Below are positions 16,978-23,682 of a DNA stretch of 64,000 bases, one piece after another. The notes beneath the pieces are model-generated. The model had not been told where the DNA came from and searched no databases. It was given only the letters and a program-made list of their open reading frames with translations. The DNA comes from Halonotius sp046719765. Lineage in GTDB: Archaea; Halobacteriota; Halobacteria; Halobacteriales; Haloferacaceae. Both the position numbers and the translations under genes were made by a program. Numbering within the stretch: position 1 is the first letter of the stretch; the number at the start of each line of letters is the position of its first letter. The stretch lies in the NCBI RefSeq assembly GCF_046719765.1, contig NZ_JABEBY010000002.1:1-64000 (forward strand), in the 5' to 3' direction.

Positions 16978-16984
16978 TATAAAT
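16978..16984 (-). promoter_or_regulatory. TATA box of the epimerase operon
   Basis: The minus strand reads ATTTATA about 25 nt before the epimerase ATG at 16955, consistent with a leaderless transcript for the epimerase/FemAB/DegT operon. Confidence 0.5.
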
Positions 16985-17055
16985 CTGTTTTGGGACAGGT
17001 CTTTCGCCTGATAACCGTCAGGATAAAGACAACCGAATCCTATCCCTTAGCCAGT

Positions 17056-17244
17056 ATGACGACGAGCAAAATCGGTGGAAGCGGATCCGAATCCCCGTAT
17101 TTCCGCCTCTACGTGGTCGGCCTGATACTCGGCACCCTCATCCGGATCGTCGCGTTTTTCGCTCCTATCGGCATCGTCCGCCGACTAGAGGAAACGCTGT
17201 TACCGGATGGCACAGCAACCGACGGCGTCCACCAGTCTCAGTAA
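17056..17244 (+). CDS. Small single-pass membrane protein upstream of sulfotransferase
   Basis: 62 residues. A hydrophobic segment 'YFRLYVVGLILGTLIRIVAF' spans about residues 15-34, followed by a basic stretch 'GIVRRLEETLLP' and a polar tail. The stop lies two bases before the sulfotransferase ATG, so the two are almost certainly co-translated. I know no named family. Its position suggests a membrane anchor or partner for the sulfotransferase, which has no membrane segment itself. An in-frame upstream start at 16915 would overlap the divergent epimerase gene and is unlikely. Confidence 0.6.
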   Translation: MTTSKIGGSGSESPYFRLYVVGLILGTLIRIVAFFAPIGIVRRLEETLLPDGTATDGVHQSQ

Positions 17245-17246
17245 CG

Positions 17247-18317
17247 ATGGTGGATAGTCATCCTGACGAGGACGCCCCCGATCGGAAGAGCGCGGTGTTC
17301 CTGCTTTCGAGCGAACGGTCTGGGTCGAATCTGGTTCGGAGTATTCTCGGCACACACACGGAGCTCTCTGCGCCCCATCCGCTGGAGACGGCATATCCGT
17401 GGGGGAAGGTGACGCCGCCGAAAGACCTCCCGAAACGCCGGGTTCGGAACCTCGTCCGAGACGTGTTGGTAAACAAACATCACTCGTTTCATCCGCTGGA
17501 GACGGCTGTCGACATCGACCGGGTCGTCGACCGGTTCTACTACGGCCAACAGAGCCACTCGCTGTTCGATATCCAGAGCGCGCTGTACGGCGAGTACGCC
17601 GCACAGGAGGGAACCGACGGCTGGGTGTCGAAGTATCCGGCCCTGTGGGACTGCCTCAAGGAGGCTTTTGAGTACTACGACGACCTGAAAATAATTTATA
17701 ACGTCCGCGATGCCCGTGATGTTGCCCTCTCGTTTAAACGCTCGAACGTCTGGCGCTACCACCCGTTCTACAGCGCGACACGATGGCAACAGGAACAACG
17801 CCGCGGCATGGAACTCCTCGAAAACCATCCCGACTCGGTTCACCAGCTCCGGTACAAGGATCTGCTGCAGGATCCCGAATCGGTCGTCCGCGGGATGTGT
17901 GAGTTCCTCGAGATACCGTTCCAGGAGGAGATGCTCTACTACTACGAGACCGACGAGGCCCAGGCGGCCGCCGAGAGCGCGGAGGTGTTCGAGAACCTCA
18001 CCTCCCCGATCATGAGTGACAACTACGACAAGTTCCACCAGCAGCTGCCGGACGACGAGATCTGTCTCGTCGAGAAGATCGCAGCCGACCAACTGGAGTA
18101 CTTCGATTACGAGCTCGCCTACTCCGAGGCCGAACGTGAGCGCTTCGAGTTCGACCTCGACCGGTACGAATCCGAAGACAAAACCCTCACCAGAAAAGCC
18201 GCACTCCGTGACTGGTACCAGAACCCACGCGAACGGGTCAAACGCCAGCTGACGAAGTCGTTCGCAGGCTATCTGATCTTCCGGTACGGGGTCATCGAGA
18301 AGCTACTCCCGGTGTAG
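17247..18317 (+). CDS. PAPS-dependent sulfotransferase
   Basis: 356 residues. The 5'-phosphosulfate binding loop is 'LLSSERSGSNLVRSIL' near residues 18-33. The 3'-phosphate binding region is 'IYNVRDARDVALSFKRSN' near 150, with the typical R...S pair, and 'RYKDLLQDPESVVRGMCEFL' follows, the C-terminal sulfotransferase signature ending in 'IPF'. It would move the sulfuryl group from PAPS to a hydroxyl of a carbohydrate or lipid. PAPS would come from Sat and CysC at 9072-10846. It follows a small membrane protein gene by two bases, and its end overlaps the convergent GT4 gene by 15 bp. The acceptor is unknown. Confidence 0.9.
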   Translation: MVDSHPDEDAPDRKSAVFLLSSERSGSNLVRSILGTHTELSAPHPLETAYPWGKVTPPKDLPKRRVRNLVRDVLVNKHHSFHPLETAVDIDRVVDRFYYGQQSHSLFDIQSALYGEYAAQEGTDGWVSKYPALWDCLKEAFEYYDDLKIIYNVRDARDVALSFKRSNVWRYHPFYSATRWQQEQRRGMELLENHPDSVHQLRYKDLLQDPESVVRGMCEFLEIPFQEEMLYYYETDEAQAAAESAEVFENLTSPIMSDNYDKFHQQLPDDEICLVEKIAADQLEYFDYELAYSEAERERFEFDLDRYESEDKTLTRKAALRDWYQNPRERVKRQLTKSFAGYLIFRYGVIEKLLPV

Positions 18318-19466
18318 ATCGGTCAACAGACGCTCGAAGTTCTCGACGGACGCCTCGAAACTGTAGTTGTCGATGGCGAATGCCCGACACGTCTCACTGA
18401 TCTCCGGGAGATCCTCGCGGTCGAGAATCGCTTCGATCCGCTCGGCGATCTGATCCGGGGAACGGTTCGCCATCAGGAACCCCGTTTCCCCCTCGGTCAC
18501 GACCGACGGAACCCCCGAGACCGGCGTCGCATAGACGGGCGTTCCACAGGCGAAGGCTTCCTGGATCGCCGTCGGGAGCCCTTCGGTTGGTTCGGAGGCC
18601 AACACCAGCAGTTTGAACTCGTTGAGGTGGGTCGGTATCTCGTCGTGGTCAACCCAGCCGGTAAGTTCGACCCGCCCCGAATCGATCTCTGCAGCCAGTC
18701 GTCGTTCGACCGTCTCGCGGTGGGCTCCATCGCCAACGAATCGGAACGTAATGTCGGCTGGGAGCCGCTCGACCGCCTTGACCAGCTCTTCGATTCCCTT
18801 CTCGATGTCGAGTCGACCGATCATCCCCACCCGCTGGTCGCGGTTCTCAATGGGAATTTGTGGCGTGAACTTCTCGTCGAGCGCAATGTATCGCGTTCCG
18901 TGCGGATACAACTTCTCTTGGAACCGACCTAACTCGAGTTCTTCGGCCATCGATTCAGTGTAGGTGACGATCCGGTCTGCCGCCCACAGGCTCCCGAATT
19001 CGAGCAGCCGCACGCTGTTGGCGAGAGTTCTCGCGACGATGTCTGGGTACTGTTCCTCCCACTCTAGTTGGAGCGTCAACGGAACGTCACCACGCGGCTG
19101 TACGACCACTGTCTTCCCGAGAAGTTTGGCGAAGACGATCGGCAGCGAGTAGGCCGTCCCGCCGAAGAAGTAGATCACCGGAGCATCGAAGCGACGAATC
19201 GCCCCGCAGAGGCGAAGCTGGTTCCGAACGAAAAGCAGTATCGTACCCAATAGCCCGTCGGCTTTCGCGCCGTGGGCGATTTCAGTCACGTCGTAGTTAC
19301 CGTGGATATCCGATTCCTCGGACAACATTACTGTGACCAGCGAGACCGTCGTCAACTCCGAGAGGACGTTAAGCAGTAGGTACGTGGCGTTCTGTGGTGT
19401 TGCGCCGCTTCGCATCGTGACTACGGCGACATCCGGTAGCTGATTACTGGCCGAACTGTTCGTCAT
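18303..19466 (-). CDS. GT4 family glycosyltransferase
   Basis: 387 residues of GT-B fold. The donor domain shows 'RVGMIGRLDIEKGIEELVKA', 'FRFVGDGAHRETVERRL', 'LTGWVDHDEIPTHLNEFKLL' and the EX7E-type motif 'SEPTEGLPTAIQEAFACGTP'. It would add a sugar to a growing lipid-linked glycan. The start is 3 bp after the stop of the DegT gene at 19470 (same strand), so both form an operon. The last 15 bp overlap the convergent sulfotransferase gene. Confidence 0.9.
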   Translation of the reverse strand: MTNSSASNQLPDVAVVTMRSGATPQNATYLLLNVLSELTTVSLVTVMLSEESDIHGNYDVTEIAHGAKADGLLGTILLFVRNQLRLCGAIRRFDAPVIYFFGGTAYSLPIVFAKLLGKTVVVQPRGDVPLTLQLEWEEQYPDIVARTLANSVRLLEFGSLWAADRIVTYTESMAEELELGRFQEKLYPHGTRYIALDEKFTPQIPIENRDQRVGMIGRLDIEKGIEELVKAVERLPADITFRFVGDGAHRETVERRLAAEIDSGRVELTGWVDHDEIPTHLNEFKLLVLASEPTEGLPTAIQEAFACGTPVYATPVSGVPSVVTEGETGFLMANRSPDQIAERIEAILDREDLPEISETCRAFAIDNYSFEASVENFERLLTDLHRE

Positions 19467-19469
19467 AGA

Positions 19470-20636
19470 CTAGCTGTCTTCGGGATCGAACGCGCGGATA
19501 GTCTCGATGACGTACTCAATGTCTTCGTTTTCTAGTCCGGGATGGTTCGGTAATCCGATCATACTACCAACAATCTTCTCTACGTTCGGCAGCGACAGAT
19601 CGTAGTCGTGATCGTTGGGGTTGGCACTCCACGGAAATTCTGAATTAAATCCTCGGTGATCGGCAAACACCGGCTGGTCGTACAGCGGCATGTTGTATCT
19701 ATGCCGAGTCTCAACACCACGCTCTCTGAGTTCTGCCCAGACTTCTTTTCCTGTCATCCCAATCTTATCTTCTTGTACCTCGAAGGGAGCCCAAAAGTAT
19801 GCGTGGTCGACATAGCTACGTACTGCTGCGGGTTCGAGCCAGTCGAGATCATCCAGTTCAGTGAGGAGATATTCGCTCATTTCACGTCGTCGTTCGTTGA
19901 AGCCGTCGAGTCTGTCGACTTGTGCTGTACCGATTGCACCATTGAGGTCACTCATTCTATAATTATACCCAAGAGTGATGTGTGTATCACGGTCAGCCAT
20001 GCCGTGGCTTCTAAGCATGCGGAGGTTCTCAGCGATCGCTTTGTTATCAGTTGTTACAATGCCTCCCTCCCCGGTTGTGATATTCTTTGTCGCATAAAAT
20101 GAAAAACACCCGACATTACCGATTGATCCAACTTTTTGATTCTTATAAGACGCGCCATGTGCCTGTGCTGCATCTTCAATAACGTACAAATCGTGTCTGT
20201 CGGCAAACTCACATATTTCATCCATTTCAGCCGGATGGCCATAGAGATGCACCGGCATTATGGCGAATGCTTCATCGGTGAGACAACGTTCAAGATCTGT
20301 GTGATCGAGTGTGTAGAGTTCACGGTCAATATCAGCAAAAACAGGCACTCCTCCTTGGTGAACCACTGCTGTCGCCGTTGATCCAAAAGTGAGTGATGGG
20401 ACAATAACTTCCTCCCCAGGCTCTAACCCGAGAGCTTTGAGTACAAGCTGTATCGCAGTTGTTCCATTGGAGACCGCGACGGCATAGTCAGTACCGACAT
20501 AGTTGGCCCACTTTTTTTCGAACTCCTCAACCATTGGACCCTGGAGAAATCGACCCGAATCAAGCACCTCGTTGACGTTTTCGTGTTCGGCCTCACCGAG
20601 TATTGGCTCAGCAACACTCACATATCTGTCAGCCAT
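19470..20636 (-). CDS. DegT/DnrJ/EryC1 family sugar aminotransferase
   Basis: 388 residues with 'AVAVSNGTTAIQLVLKALGL' near 55, 'PVHLYGHPAEMDEICEFA', 'VIEDAAQAHGA' (PLP-ring aspartate) and the catalytic lysine in 'CFSFYATKNITTGEGG'. This is a closer match to GDP-perosamine or UDP-amino-sugar synthases than the shorter paralogue at 13845. It makes a 3- or 4-amino sugar nucleotide for the glycan. Its promoter region is followed 48 bp upstream by IS6 copy 3. It is AT-richer than its neighbour, which may mean separate acquisition. Confidence 0.9.
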   Translation of the reverse strand: MADRYVSVAEPILGEAEHENVNEVLDSGRFLQGPMVEEFEKKWANYVGTDYAVAVSNGTTAIQLVLKALGLEPGEEVIVPSLTFGSTATAVVHQGGVPVFADIDRELYTLDHTDLERCLTDEAFAIMPVHLYGHPAEMDEICEFADRHDLYVIEDAAQAHGASYKNQKVGSIGNVGCFSFYATKNITTGEGGIVTTDNKAIAENLRMLRSHGMADRDTHITLGYNYRMSDLNGAIGTAQVDRLDGFNERRREMSEYLLTELDDLDWLEPAAVRSYVDHAYFWAPFEVQEDKIGMTGKEVWAELRERGVETRHRYNMPLYDQPVFADHRGFNSEFPWSANPNDHDYDLSLPNVEKIVGSMIGLPNHPGLENEDIEYVIETIRAFDPEDS

Positions 20637-20684
20637 ACTGTGGCTGTGCCTTCAAACATAATTAAGCCGTTGGTCGGTACGCTT

Positions 20685-21381
20685 GGTAGTGTTCAGATAA
20701 GCTGGTTCCATGCGAAGCTGAACGATCTGAGCCAGTCGTCGGCTGTGTCTGCTGAGGCGTTGCTGAAACAGTTCGAGAAACAGACAGTTCTGCGTTTTAG
20801 TTCTCTGAAGACACGTTCGACAGCGTTCCGATTTCCTTGTTTCTCGTATCTGAAATCGTAGCCGGCTCGGTGACAGGCAGCCTGTAATGAGTGGGCACCA
20901 TCAATGAGAAAGACGGCGTCAGCAACGTCGTGTTTCTCGCTGAGCTCAGCGAGAAACACTTCTGCGAGTCCGGTGTTAGTCGTCGGTTCAAGGGTTTTAT
21001 ACAGGAATTCGTTTGTCTCTGGATCAACCGCTGCGTACAGCCAATATCGCTCGTCGTTGAGGTGGATCACCGTTTCATCAACCGCAACGTGATTCGGGCT
21101 CTTCCCGGACGTGGGCTGTAGATCGGCTTTGTGAACCCAGTTATGCACGGTTGATCGAGCGCGTTCGACACCGAATACCTCAAGTACAGAAACAGTATTC
21201 GAAAGTGATAATCCAGACAAATGCAGCTGAATACTGAGCTTCATAAGAAACTCCGGTGTCGCTTCTCGTTCCACAAAGTCTAACTCAATTTGGTCGATAC
21301 TGCCACTGAGGCGTCCGAATTCTTCCATAACCACGTAGAACTCGTGACGCCTCACTTTTCACTCCTTATCTGAACACTGCC
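20685..21381 (-). mobile_element. IS6-family insertion sequence, copy 3
   Basis: 697 bp, inverted relative to copies 1 and 2, with the same end sequences (GGTAGTGTTCAGATAAG at the low-coordinate end, complement of GGCAGTGTTCAGATAAG at the other). A perfect 8-bp duplication GTACGCTT flanks it at 20677-20684 and 21382-21389. It lies between the DegT and GT2 genes. Confidence 0.95.
20693..21355 (-). CDS. IS6-family transposase (copy 3)
   Basis: 220 residues, intact, nearly identical to copy 1: 'IDQIELDF' for 'IDQIELAF', 'KSPNHVAVDE' for 'KSPDHVAVDE', 'NEFLYKTLEP' for 'NEFLYTTLEP' and 'RYEKQGNRN' for 'RYEKHGNRN'. All three acidic catalytic residues are present. The near-identity of copies 1 and 3 indicates recent activity of this element in the genome. 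Confidence 0.95.
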   Translation of the reverse strand: MRRHEFYVVMEEFGRLSGSIDQIELDFVEREATPEFLMKLSIQLHLSGLSLSNTVSVLEVFGVERARSTVHNWVHKADLQPTSGKSPNHVAVDETVIHLNDERYWLYAAVDPETNEFLYKTLEPTTNTGLAEVFLAELSEKHDVADAVFLIDGAHSLQAACHRAGYDFRYEKQGNRNAVERVFRELKRRTVCFSNCFSNASADTADDWLRSFSFAWNQLI

Positions 21382-21432
21382 GTACGCTTTACCAGCAGTC
21401 ACGGTGAGTGTCCTGAAGGCTTGCCCGGGAGT

Positions 21433-22344
21433 TCACCGCCAGCGGAGAATCCCATACAGATAGCCGATTCCGGTCGCTGCGAGCAACACGAACAGCATCG
21501 CCAGCTGAGTAGCCCTTGTTTTGCTCGGAGAGACGAGAAGGTTCCAGATGCGGCGGGGGATGTATCGGAGGAGCAGCCGACGTAGTTGTTCGGACTCTTC
21601 ATCAGAGGACTCCGGGACGAGCTTCTCTATCGCTCGCTTTGAGTACCCTTGCCAGAATGCCCGTTCTACTAACCATTTTGGCTCAGTTCGGTACTGGTAG
21701 ATTTTGTGACTCGCGACGGCATCAGGGGTATAAATAACACCTTCTCCATAGATCTGACCCAGTCGGGAACAGAACTCAGTTTCTCGCCCTTGGACACTCG
21801 ATGGATCGATTCCGCCTTGTTTGATGCCACCCAATTTTAGGAACACATCACGCTTGAACGAGATGTTCGCCCCGAAGGTGTTTCTGACCTCACGTTCCTC
21901 CATCGGGAACCCGCGGTGGGTAACGCCGATGAGAAAGTAGAACTCTTCAGGGATGTATTCGGCTTTGATGTCGACCCAGTCGGCAGTCATTTTTCCCCCG
22001 ACTGCGATCGCGTCGTGCCGCTCGTAGGCGTCGACGAGCTGTTCGACCCAGTCTTTTTTCGGCACGGCGTCGTCGTCGGTCAGCGCGACGACCTCGCCCG
22101 ACGCTTGGATCGCGCCCATGTTCGCGCGGCTTAGCGGGCCCGCATCGTCGTGACTTAGATAACTGACGACGCTCTCCTCGTCGCCATAATCCTCAGACAC
22201 TCGTTCGTAAACTACCTCATTGCCGTCGACGATCACAACGACCTCAACATCATCGTACGTCTGAGTGAGCAAGGCGTCGACGCACTCACAAAAATCAGGA
22301 TATCGATCAAGTGAGTAGGTCGGAACAACGACAGAGACTTTCAT
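21433..22344 (-). CDS. GT2 family glycosyltransferase with C-terminal membrane segment
   Basis: About 303 residues. GT-A fold with 'KVSVVVPTYSLDRYPDFCEC' at the start, 'DVEVVVIVDGN', 'GPLSRANMGAIQASGEVVAL' and the metal-binding 'TDDDAVPKKDWVEQL' near 90. A C-terminal hydrophobic stretch 'LAMLFVLLAATGIGYLYGIL' should anchor it in the membrane. This layout resembles haloarchaeal Agl glycosyltransferases that act on dolichyl phosphate. ATG 22344 starts the conserved strand; an in-frame ATG at 22389 would add 15 atypical residues. The SQD1-like gene lies upstream on the same strand. Confidence 0.88.
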   Translation of the reverse strand: MKVSVVVPTYSLDRYPDFCECVDALLTQTYDDVEVVVIVDGNEVVYERVSEDYGDEESVVSYLSHDDAGPLSRANMGAIQASGEVVALTDDDAVPKKDWVEQLVDAYERHDAIAVGGKMTADWVDIKAEYIPEEFYFLIGVTHRGFPMEEREVRNTFGANISFKRDVFLKLGGIKQGGIDPSSVQGRETEFCSRLGQIYGEGVIYTPDAVASHKIYQYRTEPKWLVERAFWQGYSKRAIEKLVPESSDEESEQLRRLLLRYIPRRIWNLLVSPSKTRATQLAMLFVLLAATGIGYLYGILRWR

Positions 22345-22421
22345 ACTTGTCAATTCGAACCCCTGATAGTAGGGTTTACGAAACGTCAAAACGACAGGGT
22401 TGTTTCGAGGCGATCTCCCGG

Positions 22422-23570
22422 TTAGTCGTCGGTCAACACGCCGGGAAGGAACCGATCCTCATGCGCAGCAATCCGGTCGCGCTCCTCAACGAGGGTTCCA
22501 AGAACATCACGGATCCCTGCCTCTAGTTCCTGTCGCTGTCCACCGACAAGGTCGAGGAATGCGTCGTTTTCCATCTCCATTTTGTGCTCTTCGTCCTCAT
22601 TGCGCGGATTTTCGTAGTGTTTCACCTCGGTATCGAGATCGAACTCTTCGCCAACCTCGGCGATCGTTTCGGCGAGTTCGACGATCGCCACGGGACGAGT
22701 CACCTGATTGTAGATGTCGATCCCGTCGTCGCCGGAGTGGCCCTCCTCGACGAGTCGAACCAGACTTTCAACGGTATCCTCAAGACTTACCATCGGTTTC
22801 CGCTGTTCGCCCTTGCCGTAGACGGTAATCGGGTAGCCAGCAACAGCCTGGGCGCAAAACCGGTTGACCACTGTCCCGAAGTAGTAATCGAAATCGAATC
22901 GCGTTGGGCTGTCGTGGGCCTGCGTCTCCCCGGTTTCTGTCCCGTAGACGATCGCCGTCCGAATCTCGCTAATCGGGAACTCGAATTCTGAGTCGGCAAG
23001 CCGCATATTGGCGGCGTCGAAGGATTTGGTCACGTGGTACCAACTACCACCCATGTTCGGGAACGGAAGATCGTCGTTGCCACCCTGCCGGTCGACCTCA
23101 ACTCCTCCTTCCGGGATCGGGAACTCCGGCGCGCCGTAGATGCCGGTCGTCGTCGTCTCAATGAAGTGGGTGTCGTCGAGCCCGCACTCGTCGAGCCCAT
23201 GCAAGAGGTTGAGCGTCATCGAGACGTTGTTCTGCTGGGTGTACAACGCCCGCTCGCCGTTGATCGACGAGTAGGGCGCACTCGGTTGGGCGGCCGCATG
23301 GAGCACCGTCTCCGGCTCGTAGGTGTCGAGCAGTTGTAACACGAAGTCTCGGTCTGCAAGGTCTCCCTCGACAAGGCTCAGGTTGTCGACCGCTTCGAAC
23401 CGCTCGCGTGGGTCTTCGATCTGTGTCGCTGAGACGCTGCCTGACTCTTCTACCCACTCACGGCGCGCGAAGTTGTCGACACAGATGATCCGCTCGTCGC
23501 GTTGGTTCGCCAGTCGCAGTGCAGTCGGCCAGCCAATGTACCCGTCAGCACCGGTCAATAGGACAGACAT
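22422..23570 (-). CDS. SQD1-like UDP-sulfoquinovose synthase
   Basis: 382 residues of extended SDR. The Rossmann loop is 'LLTGADGYIGWPTALRL'. Features specific to SQD1-type enzymes are 'HAAAQPSAPYSSINGERALY' with 'TQQNNV', 'TETGETQAHDSPTRFDFDYY', 'FGTVVNRFCAQAVAGYPITV', 'YGKGEQRKPMVSLEDTV' and 'ENPRNEDEEH'. The catalytic Thr ('ETTTTGIYG') and YxxxK ('SWYHVTKSFD') are present. SQD1 joins sulfite to UDP-glucose to make UDP-sulfoquinovose; Agl3 of Sulfolobus does this for its N-glycan. Adjacent to aglB, it probably supplies a sulfonated sugar to the S-layer glycan. ATG 23570 fits the TATA spacing better than 23579. Confidence 0.85.
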   Translation of the reverse strand: MSVLLTGADGYIGWPTALRLANQRDERIICVDNFARREWVEESGSVSATQIEDPRERFEAVDNLSLVEGDLADRDFVLQLLDTYEPETVLHAAAQPSAPYSSINGERALYTQQNNVSMTLNLLHGLDECGLDDTHFIETTTTGIYGAPEFPIPEGGVEVDRQGGNDDLPFPNMGGSWYHVTKSFDAANMRLADSEFEFPISEIRTAIVYGTETGETQAHDSPTRFDFDYYFGTVVNRFCAQAVAGYPITVYGKGEQRKPMVSLEDTVESLVRLVEEGHSGDDGIDIYNQVTRPVAIVELAETIAEVGEEFDLDTEVKHYENPRNEDEEHKMEMENDAFLDLVGGQRQELEAGIRDVLGTLVEERDRIAAHEDRFLPGVLTDD

Positions 23571-23593
23571 ACGATTCAAGCTTCTACGTGTCG

Positions 23594-23603
23594 ATATTTA
23601 AAT
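23594..23603 (-). promoter_or_regulatory. TATA box of the SQD1-like gene
   Basis: ATTTAAATAT on the minus strand is centred about 29 nt upstream of ATG 23570, supporting that start and a leaderless or very short 5' end. Confidence 0.5.
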
Positions 23604-23682
23604 CGGCTGCATCTTACCCTGTCGTCCGTTCTAACGAATGACTTCACAAGCCTTATTGACTGATTGAGACTGTGGCAAACTA

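Noticed and set aside
17238..18092. 284-codon minus-strand frame opposite the sulfotransferase
   Set aside because: The sulfotransferase motifs are unambiguous on the plus strand; the opposite frame has none.
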